Origin: Amycolatopsis nalaikhensis
Lineage (GTDB): Bacteria; Actinomycetota; Actinomycetes; Mycobacteriales; Pseudonocardiaceae
Reading direction: 5' to 3'
Assembly (NCBI RefSeq): GCF_030264295.1
Contig: NZ_CP127173.1
Location: forward strand, 8,501,501 to 8,565,500
DNA: 64,000 nucleotides
The translations under genes and the position numbers were made by a program. The notes under the pieces were generated by a model. The model was not told where the DNA came from. It did no database searches and saw only the letters and a program-made list of their open reading frames with translations. Of this stretch, positions 16,542 through 25,651 are shown piece by piece. Numbering within the stretch: the stretch's first letter is position 1; each line of letters starts with the position of its first letter.

Positions 16542-19500
16542 TCAGCTTCGCCGCCACGTTGTACGCCTCGACCAGCAGCCGCGCGCTCGACACCTTGCGC
16601 CGCGGCTCGACGCGGACCGTGCGGCTCTCCCCCGGCAGCAGCCAGAAGTAGTTGTCGCCGTAGCGGGTCGGCAGCACGCGGTCGGTGCCGTTCTTCTCCC
16701 GCAGCGACAACCGGATCATCGCCGCGACCGTGCTGCCGTCGTTGCGGATCGTCGCGGTGTACGCGTCGCCGTCGGCCCGCATCGACGTCGTCAGCCGCGC
16801 GCCCGGGAGCTGGTTGAGCGCCCGCATCGCCGCGTCCGTCCGGTACCGCCAGTACGTGTTCTCCGACATCACCGCCCCGGTCGCGTCGGTCAGGGTCAGC
16901 CGCAGCAGGTGCAGGTCGGGCAGCCCGTCGGCGAACGGCACGCCGAACGCGGCCGCCGCCGAAATCGGGGCCACGTCCAGCTTCTGCTCCTGCGCCTGGC
17001 CCAGCGCCTTCCCGTCGAGACCGTAGAGCCGCGCGGTCGCGGTGACGCCGGACAGCGCGCCCGGCGTGTGGTTGACCACCCGCACCTGCCACGTCGTCAG
17101 GTCGGCCTGGACGTGGTAGTGCTCGCAGCCCTTGCGCGCGCCGTAGTAGCTGCCGTTGACGTCGAGGTCGTAGTCGTAGGTCTGCCAGACCGTGCTGTGC
17201 CAGGCCGGGTGCGACATCCACAGCAGCACGCCGGTGGCGTCGTTCCACAGCTTCGCGTTCCACGCCTCGAAGATCGCGCGCATGCTTTCGTAGTTGACGA
17301 ACTGCGCCTTGCGGCAGAACTCCGCCAGGCTCGTCGACGGCGCCAGCCGCGCGTCGATCGCCGCGAGGTAGCTCTGCGGCGACTGGTTGCCGTTGGTCGA
17401 CCAGTCGTGCAGGAACCAGGGCGCGCCGATCGGCCAGCCCGGGTCGTCCTTGCCGACCAGGTTGCGCATGCTCTCGACCACCGACACGGTCGGCAGCCCG
17501 ATCTCGCTCCAGAACCCGGCCTTGCCACCGGTCGCCTCGCCCGTGAAGTACCGCTTCGGGTCCTGCCAGTAGTACGGACCGTCGCCGGTGATCACACCGC
17601 CCGCCGAGTTGCCCTGGTAGAGCAGGTCGGTGTTGGTGTGGACGATGTCGCGCAGCGCGTTGTCGATGACCGGCGGCGGGGTGCCTTCGTTGCAGCCGAA
17701 CCAGACCGTCGCGCACGCGTGGTGGCGGTAGCGCAACACGGTGTCCTTCGCCTGCGCCAGGAAGATGTCGTGGTTGGCCGGGTCGGTCGACCAGCCGTCC
17801 CAGAACTCGTTCCACAGCAGGATGCCGTACTTGTCGCAGGCGTCGAACAGCTCCTGCCGGTACGAGGAGCCCACCCAGTTGCGGATCAGCGTGAAGTTCA
17901 TGTCCCGGTGCATCGCGACGACGGCGTCGGTCCGCTCGGCGGTCATCCGGCGCAGCAGCTCGTCCCAGCCCCAGCTGCCGCCGCGGGCGAAGATCTTGAC
18001 GCCGTTGACGAGGAACGTGAGCGGCTTCGGGCTGTTGTCGACCGAAGCCGCGTCGGTCCAGGTGTCGCCATCCTGCGACACCTGGATCTTGAAGGTTGCC
18101 GCGTAGGCGGTTTCCCAGGTCAGCACGACCTTTTCGAAGGCCGTCGCGGTGCCGAGGTCGACCTGCAGCCACTGGTTGTCTTCGTAGGCCGAGGTCCAGC
18201 GGGTGTTCGGGTCGCCGTCGAACGCGCGTTCCGGCGGGTTGCCGTCGGCCACCGACAACGAGCTGGCCGCCTTGCCCTGCGCCACGTCGGTGCCCGAGCT
18301 GTCCAGCACCGACATCGTCCAGAGCGAGAAGCCCCAGCCGGTGGCCCGCTTGAGACCCAGCATCCGCACGAACCGGGCGTTCTGCGGGGCGAGGTCGACG
18401 GTCTGGGTCGCGCGGCCGTCGGCGATGACGATCGGCAGGTCGTACTGGTAGCCGATCTCGCGCAGGCCGATCTTGACGCTCCGGCGGTCGCTCGTGGACG
18501 CGCCGATCGCCGCGGTGAGCGTCAGGTCGTAGAGGTTCGGGTCGCCGTAGCCGTTGGGCCACCACAGCTTCGGGTTCTTCACCACCTGCTTCGGGAACAC
18601 GACGTCGGTGGTCTCCCCCGCCGGCACGGTGACCGTGCTGGACACGCTGACCGGGCCGAACGCGGCGCTGACCTTGACGCGCTGGGCGGTCGCGGCGGCG
18701 TTGCGGACCGGGACGGTGAGGGTCACCTCGGCGGTGGCCGGGTCCGGCACCTTCGTGTCGACGCGGACGTCACCGAGCACGGCGGCGCCGGTGGAGCGCA
18801 GGCGGACGTGGTCCCAGATGCCCGACGCGCGGTCGCGGACCGCGGGCATCCAGTCCCAGCCGGAGACGGCGAGGTAGGTCGGCGAGTTGTCGAACATCGT
18901 GCTGCCCGCGTCGACCCAGGAGCTGCCGTTCGAGCCCTTGTCGCCGGGGCTGCCGGGTCGCGGCATCGGCGCGATCTTGACCGCGAGGACCTGGTCGCCG
19001 GTCCGCCGGAGGGCGGCGGTGACGTCGTAGGCGCCCCGGCCGAAGGGGTGGCTCTGGGTGGCGATCCGCGCGCCGTTGAGCCAGATCTGCGCCTCGTGGT
19101 TGACGCCGTCGAACTCGAGCCAGACATGGCGACCCGGCGAGGTGTCTAGGCCGCGCGGGAGGCCGAAGCGGCGGCGGTACCACCAGGCGTGGCGGGAGAG
19201 GGCTTCCGGCACGTGCAGGTTGTTCATGCCCGACACCGGGTCGGGCAGCTGGCCCTGCTCGACGAGCGAGGCGAGCACGGTGCCGGGGACGGTCGCCGGG
19301 AGCCAGCCCCGCGTGTCCACGGTCTCCGCCGAGAGCGCCTTGCCGTCGCCGGTGGGCGCCCAGTCGTCCATGGTGAGGACCCAGCCGGACTCGAGCGGCA
19401 CGGTGCCGTCGGCCGCCACGGCGAGCGCGGGCGGGGTGTCGTTCGGGCGGACCGGGAAGCTGGTCCAGCCGCGGACCGCGGGCCGGGTGTCGCGGCTGGT

Positions 19501-20130
19501 GCCGAACACCTGGAAGCCGTTGAGGCCCAGCGGGTTGGTCGTCGAGCGGCCGCTCGCGGTGAAGCGGACCCAGCGCGCGGTGACGGCGAGCGGGATCGTC
19601 ACGACCCCGCCGGCGCCGGCGTCGGTGTGGTGGACGGTGCGCCAGGCCTTGCCGTCGTCGGAGACGTCGAGGTCGAACGCCGTCGCGTAGCTCGACTGGA
19701 TCTCGAAGCCGCTGGTGTGGCTGCGGGAGGCGCCCGCGTCGAAGGCGGGGTCGCCGGGCTGGGCCTCGAAGGTCAGCACCACCGAGTCGATCTTGCAGGA
19801 GCCCTGCAGGTCGACGACGATCCACTGGTTGTCCCCCTGGGCGGCACGCCAGCCGGAGCCCTTGACCCCGACCTGCGCGAGGCCGTCGACGGCGAACTCG
19901 GCCGGCGTCGCTGCGTAGTCGGTCGACGAGACCCGCACCGGCCGGAAGAGGGCCAGGTCGGTCTTGGGGGTCTCGGCCGCGGCGGGCGCGGCCGACGCGA
20001 CCCCGGGCAGGACGGCCGCGAGGCCGAACCCGGCGAGCAGCCCGGTCCCGGCGGCCAGCACGTGCCGCCGCGAGACCGCGGCCACCTCCGCGGGCTCGAC
20101 GTCCGTGCCGATGCCGTACTCCTCCGCCAT
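16534..20130 (-). CDS. Tat-exported GH2 glycosidase with two discoidin (F5/8 C, CBM32-like) domains
   Basis: A 1198-residue secreted glycoside hydrolase. SRRHVLAAGTGLLAGFGLAA (20-39) is a Tat signal. Residues about 58-205 are a first discoidin/CBM32-like module (DLALFRPVRVSS...LNGFQVFG). The GH2 sugar-binding and Ig-like domains follow; a second discoidin module (about 568-700, NPPERAFDGDPNTRWTSAY) is inserted just before NGVKIFARGGSWGW, where the TIM barrel begins. The acid/base glutamate is in WFGCNEG (near 813) and the nucleophile in FWSEIGLPT (near 872). It resembles the exo-beta-glucosaminidase/beta-mannosidase branch; the substrate is uncertain. The gene stands alone with its own operator-like site. 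Confidence 0.85.
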   Translation of the reverse strand: MAEEYGIGTDVEPAEVAAVSRRHVLAAGTGLLAGFGLAAVLPGVASAAPAAAETPKTDLALFRPVRVSSTDYAATPAEFAVDGLAQVGVKGSGWRAAQGDNQWIVVDLQGSCKIDSVVLTFEAQPGDPAFDAGASRSHTSGFEIQSSYATAFDLDVSDDGKAWRTVHHTDAGAGGVVTIPLAVTARWVRFTASGRSTTNPLGLNGFQVFGTSRDTRPAVRGWTSFPVRPNDTPPALAVAADGTVPLESGWVLTMDDWAPTGDGKALSAETVDTRGWLPATVPGTVLASLVEQGQLPDPVSGMNNLHVPEALSRHAWWYRRRFGLPRGLDTSPGRHVWLEFDGVNHEAQIWLNGARIATQSHPFGRGAYDVTAALRRTGDQVLAVKIAPMPRPGSPGDKGSNGSSWVDAGSTMFDNSPTYLAVSGWDWMPAVRDRASGIWDHVRLRSTGAAVLGDVRVDTKVPDPATAEVTLTVPVRNAAATAQRVKVSAAFGPVSVSSTVTVPAGETTDVVFPKQVVKNPKLWWPNGYGDPNLYDLTLTAAIGASTSDRRSVKIGLREIGYQYDLPIVIADGRATQTVDLAPQNARFVRMLGLKRATGWGFSLWTMSVLDSSGTDVAQGKAASSLSVADGNPPERAFDGDPNTRWTSAYEDNQWLQVDLGTATAFEKVVLTWETAYAATFKIQVSQDGDTWTDAASVDNSPKPLTFLVNGVKIFARGGSWGWDELLRRMTAERTDAVVAMHRDMNFTLIRNWVGSSYRQELFDACDKYGILLWNEFWDGWSTDPANHDIFLAQAKDTVLRYRHHACATVWFGCNEGTPPPVIDNALRDIVHTNTDLLYQGNSAGGVITGDGPYYWQDPKRYFTGEATGGKAGFWSEIGLPTVSVVESMRNLVGKDDPGWPIGAPWFLHDWSTNGNQSPQSYLAAIDARLAPSTSLAEFCRKAQFVNYESMRAIFEAWNAKLWNDATGVLLWMSHPAWHSTVWQTYDYDLDVNGSYYGARKGCEHYHVQADLTTWQVRVVNHTPGALSGVTATARLYGLDGKALGQAQEQKLDVAPISAAAAFGVPFADGLPDLHLLRLTLTDATGAVMSENTYWRYRTDAAMRALNQLPGARLTTSMRADGDAYTATIRNDGSTVAAMIRLSLREKNGTDRVLPTRYGDNYFWLLPGESRTVRVEPRRKVSSARLLVEAYNVAAKLTT

Positions 20131-20362
20131 GCGAACTCCGTTCTCGAAGCGGCAGCCGTGCTGGACGCAGGACCTCGCGGAGTTGGCCGCGCCGGCGGGG
20201 CTGACAACGTTGCCAGGAAGCTTCCGCCGCGCTCGCAGTGACCGTCAAGAAGACAAGGAGGACAAGAATTCGGAAAAATGACATCGATGTCTGCGGGTGG
20301 GTGGTTTGCCCCGCTGGGCGGAGCACGGCGGCAGATCGCATCGACTCCGCAACGAACCCGGT
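20131..20362. other. Promoter region of the GH2 gene
   Basis: About 230 bp with no credible gene. It contains the palindrome at 20202-20215 and an unusually A-rich purine stretch around 20228-20280. Confidence 0.5.
20202..20215. promoter_or_regulatory. LacI-type operator candidate upstream of GH2
   Basis: TGACAACGTTGCCA, a near-perfect palindrome with an AACGTT centre, 72 bp upstream of the GH2 start. The size and central CG are typical of LacI/GalR-family sites controlling sugar genes. Confidence 0.45.
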
Positions 20363-20415
20363 GTCTTGAATGAGTCGTTCAGGACCTCCGACGACCTGAA
20401 TGAGTCATTCAAGAC
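20363..20415. repeat. 53-bp hairpin element, family A copy 3
   Basis: Arms at 20363-20383 and 20395-20415 with an 11-base loop, close in sequence to the copy at 6771-6823. Pairing is 19 of 21 positions, one of the two exceptions being a G-T wobble. It lies about 20 bp beyond the stop codon of the MerR-type gene (minus strand). Confidence 0.9.
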
Positions 20416-20435
20416 GCTCGGGGCGAGGCGGGCCG

Positions 20436-21308
20436 CTACGCCCGCGCGTGCTCGACCGCCAGCCGGACCGCCGACGGCAGGTCGTTCACCCGCGGGAACC
20501 CGCGGTCGCCGAGCCGCTCCCAGCCCGGCCCGGCCGTCCCGACCGCCCGGCCCAGGTCGCGGACCCGCGCCGCGAGGAGGTCGTCGGCGGTCGGGGGCGC
20601 CAGTGACCACAGCAGCACCAGCACCGGGTCGAGGCGCTCGGCCAGGTCCGCCACCGTCTCCGCCGGGACCAGCTGCCCCAGGTACGCCACCGGAACCCCC
20701 GCCTCCGCGAGCGTCGCCCGCAGGGCCTCCATCGGCAGCGAATGCCGCTCCGCCGGGCAGCACGCCAGCAGCACCGGGCGGCCCGGCACCGCCTCCGGGA
20801 ACCGCCGGCTGAACCGCTCGAGCGCCAGGGAGATCTCCGTCGTCAGCGTCCACTCCGACGCGAAGCACAGGTCGCCGCTCTGCCAGCGGTCACCGAGACC
20901 GCGCAGCACCGGGGCGAGCACGTCCGTCCAGGCCGCCGCCGGGCCCAGCGTCGACAGCGTCTCGTCCAGCAGGCCGGCGATCGACGCCGACCGCAGGTCG
21001 TCCGCCGCTTCGGCCAGCTCACGCACCCGCCGCGCCGCCGGGAACTCGGGCCGCTCCGCCGACGGACCCCCGAACGCGGTGGCCGCCGCTTCGCGCACCG
21101 GGATCCCGCGCGCGACCAGCCGGCGCATGTGCTGGAGGCGCCGGACGTCGGCGTCGGAGTACCGCCGGTGCCTGCCCGCGCCGCGGACCGGCGGGCCGAT
21201 CCCGTAGCGCGCGCTCCAGCTGCGCAGGGTCACCGGTGACACGCCGAGCAGCTCGGCCACCTTGCCGGGCGCCCAGACGGGCGGCGTGTCGACGTCTTCG
21301 GGTTCCAC
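20436..21308 (-). CDS. MerR-type regulator with B12-binding-like (CarH/LitR-like) C-terminal domain
   Basis: A 290-residue regulator. Residues 12-80 are a MerR winged helix (KVAELLGVSPVTLRSWSARY, then GAGRHRRYSDADVRRL). The rest matches the helical plus Rossmann layout of cobalamin-dependent light sensors: GLGDRWQSGDLCFASEW keeps the W-x9-E element known from CarH, though followed by W rather than H, and CCPAERHSLPMEALR has the histidine expected to ligate cobalt. Such proteins repress carotenoid genes in the dark. No carotenoid gene is in the window, so the target is unknown. GTG at 21308 is preceded by GAAGGGAAG. Confidence 0.75.
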   Translation of the reverse strand: MEPEDVDTPPVWAPGKVAELLGVSPVTLRSWSARYGIGPPVRGAGRHRRYSDADVRRLQHMRRLVARGIPVREAAATAFGGPSAERPEFPAARRVRELAEAADDLRSASIAGLLDETLSTLGPAAAWTDVLAPVLRGLGDRWQSGDLCFASEWTLTTEISLALERFSRRFPEAVPGRPVLLACCPAERHSLPMEALRATLAEAGVPVAYLGQLVPAETVADLAERLDPVLVLLWSLAPPTADDLLAARVRDLGRAVGTAGPGWERLGDRGFPRVNDLPSAVRLAVEHARA

Positions 21309-21535
21309 CGCTTCCCTTCGCCGGAAGTGGCAGAAGCTTAGCGACGACAAAGGTGCCGGGCCGGGGACGACACGGCGAACGGCGCGCTGCCACCCACCGG
21401 AGGGACGTGCGGTGGGACGAGCGGCGGCGAGCCGCCCTTCGCCATCGCCGATCCGGCCATCCCGGAGACCGGCGACACTCTTCCCACCATGCAACGCTTG
21501 TGCATCGCTGCCCGGCCGTCCACAGTGGACCGGAG

Positions 21536-23057
21536 CTAGGGGCTGCCGAGGAAGTCGCGGTGGACGACGTCGTCGAGCACCGCCCGGTGGGTCCGCCGCA
21601 GCTCGTCCCCCGGCTCCACGCCGAGGTCCTGGGCGAGCCGGTCGCGGATGCGGCCGTACACCGCGATCGCCTCGGCGCGGCGGGCCGGTGGCCTGCAGCG
21701 CCCGCATCAGCAGCACGGCCAGTGGCTCGCGCAACGGCTCGAGCGCGAGCACGGCGGCCAGCTCGTCGGCGGCTTCGGCCGCGTGGCCCAGCCGCAGCTG
21801 CAGCCGCGCCTTCCGGGTCCACAGCGTGCTCCGGCGCTCGGTCAGCCGCAGCCGCTGGCCGTCGGCGAACGGGCCGGGCAACCCCGCGAGCGGCTCGCCG
21901 TGGAACAGGCCGAGCGCCGCCGCGCAGGACGCGACCGCCGCCTCGAGGTCGCCCGCCTCCTCGGCGGCCCCGGCGTCCGCGTCAAGCTCGGCCAGGCGGG
22001 CGACGTCGGTCCGCACGCCGTCGGCGGCCAGCCGGTAGCCGCCGCGGGTGTGGCCGATCACCGAGTCGGGGGTCCGCTCGCCGGGCCCGCGCAGGCACTT
22101 GCGCAGCTTGTGCACGTACACCGGCAGCACGCGCAGGCCGGTGCCCGGCGGCTCCAGCCCCCACACGTCGCGCAGCAGCTCGGACTGGCTGACCGTGGCG
22201 CCCACCCGCAGCAGCAGCGCCGCCAGCAGGGCCTGCTGGCGGACCGGGCCCAGGTCCAGCGGCGTGCCGCCCCGCCACGCGCGCAGCGGGCCCAGCACCG
22301 AGAACCGCAGGCCCGGCGCCGGCTCCGGCTCGCGGACCGGCACCGGCGGCGCGTCGTCCACAATGGACTCGACGGGCGGGCGCACCGTCCGCGGGCTGAC
22401 GATCCCGTGGTCGAAGGCGTACACGACGGCGGCGGCGCGGTCGCGCAGCCCCAGCTTGGCGAAGATCCGGCTCAGGTGGCTCTTGACCGTCAGCTCGGAG
22501 ACGACCAGCGCCGCGGCGATCTCGGCGTTGGTCAGCCCGCGCCCGGCCGCGCGCAGCACGTCCAGCTCGCGCGGCGTCAGCAGGTTCGGCGGCACCCCGG
22601 CGGGCCCGTCGACGGCGGCGCGCCGGTAGGTCGTGAGCACGCGAGCGGTCACCGCCGCGTCGAGCCAGGCGTCACCCGCGGCCACCGCCCGCACGGCGCG
22701 GATGAGCTCCTCGGCGGACGAGTCCTTGAGGATGTAGCCGACCGCGCCCGCGCGTAGGGCGCCCGCCAGCAGCTCGTCGTCGTCGAAGGTGGTCAGCGCC
22801 AGCACGGGCGGGCGGCGGCCGGCGCGCCGCAGCCGCCGGGTCGCCTCGATCCCGTCGACGTGCTTCATCCGCAGGTCCATCACGACGACGTCGGCCTCGG
22901 CGGCGGCCAGCGCGGCCGGGACGTCCGCCCCGTCGCCGCACTCCCCCGTGATGACGAACCCGTCGCGGCGGCGCAGGATCCGCCGCAGCCCGGAGCGGAC
23001 CAGCTCCTGGTCGTCGACGAGCAGCACGCGGACGGGCTCACCCTCGCCCGCCGTCAC
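21536..23057 (-). pseudogene. Response regulator fusing REC, LuxR HTH and SARP (BTAD) domains; frameshifted near its end
   Basis: The receiver domain (about 9-125) has the acidic pair VDD and phospho-acceptor D61 in VVMDLRM. A NarL/LuxR helix-turn-helix follows (LTPRELDVLRAAGRGLTNAE, about 159-220). After a proline-rich linker come an OmpR-like winged helix (LRFSVLGPLRAWRGGTPLDL) and a BTAD domain as in SARP/AfsR activators. The frame is lost after residue 457 (QATG): one extra base in the GGG at 21682-21684. Restoring it yields RRAEAIAVYGRIRDRLAQDL and a natural C terminus at 21536, about 506 aa. The GTG start overlaps the kinase stop (GTGA). Confidence 0.8.
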
Positions 23058-24220
23058 GGGGCGACCGGCCGGACGCCCGCGGGCACGCTCACCGCCACCA
23101 CCCAGTCCGCCCCTTCCGGTCCCGCGCTGAGCTCGGCGCCCAGCTGTCCCGCGCGCGCCGCCATCCCGGTCACGCCGGAGCCGCCCTCGGCGGGCACCGC
23201 ACCGGCGGGCAGCCGGTTGCGGACGGTGAGCCGCGCCCCGGCGGGGCCGACGGCCAGCCGCATCCGGGCGGGCGCGCCGCCGCCGTGCTTGGCGACGTTG
23301 GCGAGCGACTCCTGCGCGATCCGGTACAGCCCGAGCCCGGCCAGGTCCGGCACCTCCGCCAAGTCGCCCTCCTGCTCGTAACGCACGTCCAGCCCGGCCG
23401 CGCGGGTGCGCTCGACCAGCGCCGAGATGTCGCGGGCGTCCGGCAGCGGGCGCGTGCCGGCCGGTGCTTCGGCGAGCAGCCCGACGGTCCGGCGGATGTC
23501 GGCCATCGCCGTCCGCCCGACGCGCTCGGCCTCCTCGAGCCCGTCGAGGGCCTCGTCGATGTCGCGGTCCTGCCGCAGGGCGTGCCGGGTGCCGGTCAGG
23601 TGCAGCAGCGTGATGCTCAGCGAGTGGGCGACGACGTCGTGCACCTCGCGGGCGATCCGCTGCCGTTCGGCGAGGACGGCCTGGTCGCGCACGGCGTCCC
23701 GGGCCGCGCGCTCGGCGTCCAGCGCCCGCCCGTACCAGCGGCCCATGAGCCCGCCCGAGAGGCCGAGCAGCACCGCGGCCGAGTACACCGGGAACCCGAC
23801 GAGCCCGACCCACGCGGCGGCGACGCCGAGCGTCGCCAGGCTCGCCGCGGTCGCGGCGAAGGCGAACCCGGGCCGGTTGATCAGGGCGGTTTCGGCGGCC
23901 AGCACCACCAGCAGGACAGGCGAGAAGTCCGGGACGACCGGATCGGACAGGAGCAGCCCGACGGCACCGAGGACGGTGAGCGTCTTCAGCCACGACGGCG
24001 CGATCGCGCCGGTGAGCGCCCAGCCGAGCTGGGTCGCCAGCGCCAGCAGTCCGGCGACCACCGACAGGAGCGTCGGCCCGCGCTGGGCGGCCGAGACCAC
24101 CACGAGCAGCACGCCGACGGCGGTCGCCCCCACCGGGATCCACCACGGCAGCGCGATCCCCGCCCGGCCGAGGCTCGCCTCCAGGCGGGTCCGGACCCCG
24201 CTGACCACCCTCGCCCGCAC
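23054..24220 (-). CDS. NarL-type sensor histidine kinase
   Basis: A 388-residue membrane kinase. Five or six hydrophobic segments occupy residues 22-165; there is no large extracytoplasmic domain, so it probably senses membrane or intramembrane signals. The HisKA_3 dimerisation motif is IAREVHDVVAHSLSI, with the phosphorylated histidine in HDVVAHSL. The HATPase_c domain shows YRIAQESLANVAKHG (N box) and GSGVTGMAARAGQLG (G box). It is translationally coupled to the response regulator downstream. The start at 24220 is a GTG; internal alternatives exist. Confidence 0.85.
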   Translation of the reverse strand: MRARVVSGVRTRLEASLGRAGIALPWWIPVGATAVGVLLVVVSAAQRGPTLLSVVAGLLALATQLGWALTGAIAPSWLKTLTVLGAVGLLLSDPVVPDFSPVLLVVLAAETALINRPGFAFAATAASLATLGVAAAWVGLVGFPVYSAAVLLGLSGGLMGRWYGRALDAERAARDAVRDQAVLAERQRIAREVHDVVAHSLSITLLHLTGTRHALRQDRDIDEALDGLEEAERVGRTAMADIRRTVGLLAEAPAGTRPLPDARDISALVERTRAAGLDVRYEQEGDLAEVPDLAGLGLYRIAQESLANVAKHGGGAPARMRLAVGPAGARLTVRNRLPAGAVPAEGGSGVTGMAARAGQLGAELSAGPEGADWVVAVSVPAGVRPVAP

Positions 24221-24279
24221 CGCCCCAGCCTAGGAACTCCGCCGCGCGGGCGCATCCCGCCCCGGGAGGACACCGCGGT

Positions 24280-25116
24280 TCACCCGGATTTCATCGGCCC
24301 AGGTCCGTCCACTGTGGCCCGTCCGGCGAAGGCGACCACGCGGGCGGTGAACCGATCGCGTTCCCCCGGACCGAGGGGCAGGGCGTGGGCCAGGTCCGGG
24401 CGGAGCTCGACGTCGGAGTGCGGAACGAGGGCACGCAGGCGGCGGGCGGCGAGCCCGGCGTCGTGCACCGCGCTGCGCCCGGCGAACACCGCGAGCACGG
24501 GCAGCCGCAGTGCTCGCAGCCGGTCCTCGGACGGGCGGGCCGGGAACGGCACCCGGGGCCGGTACTCCCGGATCCCGGCGAGGACCAGCCGCACGACAGC
24601 GCTCTCGAGCGCGTCCCGGCCCGCGACCCGGCCGACGAACCACCGCAGCGCCCGCTCGGTCCGGACCACCGCGCACAGCAGGCCGAGCGCGACCACCGCG
24701 CGGCCGAACGGCGCGGTGACCGACGTCGGGTCGAGCAGGCTGATCGACCCGACCCGCTCCGGCGCGTGGACGGCCTGGTTGACGCAGTGCCAGCCGCCGG
24801 TGGAGCCGCCGACCAGGTGCACCTCGCCGAGCCCGAGCTCGCCGAGCACGTCGTCGAGGCAGCGCGCCCGGTCGGCGTGCGTGGTCAGCCGGGCGCGTTG
24901 CACGCTGCGGCCCGGTTCGCCGAGCGTGTCGACGGTGTAGACGGGGCCGGTCGCGGCCAGCGCGGGCAGCAGGTCGGCGTAGCACGCGGAAGTGGCGCCC
25001 AGCCCGGGAAGCAGCACCAGCGGCGGGGCGTCGCCTTCGCCGAACCGGTAGACGCGGGTCGTGCCGTGCGCGGTGCCGACGTCGAGCACTTCGGCGGGCT
25101 CCGGGCACAGGCTCAT
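24280..25116 (-). CDS. Alpha/beta hydrolase fold protein
   Basis: A 278-residue alpha/beta hydrolase. The oxyanion region is VLLPGLGATSACY; the nucleophile elbow is LVGGSTGGWHC with the serine in G-x-S-x-G; the histidine is likely in DLAHALPLGP near the end, with an acid after strand 6 (VFAGRSAVHDAG). The substrate cannot be predicted. It lies 59 bp upstream of the histidine kinase gene on the same strand, so it may belong to the same transcript. Confidence 0.8.
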   Translation of the reverse strand: MSLCPEPAEVLDVGTAHGTTRVYRFGEGDAPPLVLLPGLGATSACYADLLPALAATGPVYTVDTLGEPGRSVQRARLTTHADRARCLDDVLGELGLGEVHLVGGSTGGWHCVNQAVHAPERVGSISLLDPTSVTAPFGRAVVALGLLCAVVRTERALRWFVGRVAGRDALESAVVRLVLAGIREYRPRVPFPARPSEDRLRALRLPVLAVFAGRSAVHDAGLAARRLRALVPHSDVELRPDLAHALPLGPGERDRFTARVVAFAGRATVDGPGPMKSG

Positions 25117-25202
25117 CGCGTGGTCGTAGACGGCGAAGTAGCGGGCTTCGGCGGCGGCGTGACGCCGCCCGCGCGCCCGCCGAGCGCCGCCCGGTCCGCC
25201 CG

Positions 25203-25603
25203 CACCCGAAGTTGTCCGGACCGGTCCTGGGTTACGTCTTCCACGACTTCCTTCACGCCGACGAGCTGCCCTGGCGGTTCACCGCACTCGGCGTGGTCAC
25301 CGTGACGCTCGACTTCACGGCGCCGTCGCGCGGCGGCCTGCCGGTCTCCCCCGTGCTGGGCCTGCGGGATCGGCCTTCGCGCGGATCCTGCGGCTCCAGC
25401 ACGCGGCCTCCCTCACCGGGCGCCTGCCGTGGTCCGAGATCGCGCACCACTGCGGCTACGCCGACCAGCAGCACCTCAACCGCGACTTCCGCGCGCTCGC
25501 CGGGTGCACGCCGACGGACTTCACCGGACGTCCTGGACGCGGGTCGCCAGACTGCGGACTCCCACCGCGCGTGCCACGATCGGAACCGGACCGGCGGCCC
25601 TAA
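25203..25603 (+). pseudogene. Remnant of an AraC-family regulator with an internal deletion
   Basis: Two pieces of an AraC-type protein lie in different frames. The first (about 25203-25370) reads HPKLSGPVLGYVFHDF and LGVVTVTLDFTAP, typical of the N-terminal region. The second, from about 25370 to the TAA at 25601, reads FARILRLQHAASLTGRLPW, SEIAHHCGYADQQHLNRDF and CTPTDF, the classic C-terminal AraC helix-turn-helix. The junction has lost roughly half of a normal 250-270 aa protein and shifts frame, and no start codon fits. This is a decayed gene. Confidence 0.65.
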
Positions 25604-25651
25604 CACGGGCGTAGCACCCCGGTAACGCGCCGCCACTACGGTTCCCGGGTC

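Noticed and set aside
21309..21535. 61-aa minus-strand frame upstream of the MerR gene
   Set aside because: No ribosome-binding site, low-complexity product; more likely the MerR promoter region and the 3' flank of the response regulator.
20436..24146. A single 1236-aa minus-strand protein
   Set aside because: The frame runs from inside the histidine kinase (wrong frame) through the response regulator and the MerR gene; it is joined only because of the frameshift at 21682 and a gap without stops. The three genes have their own starts and normal lengths.
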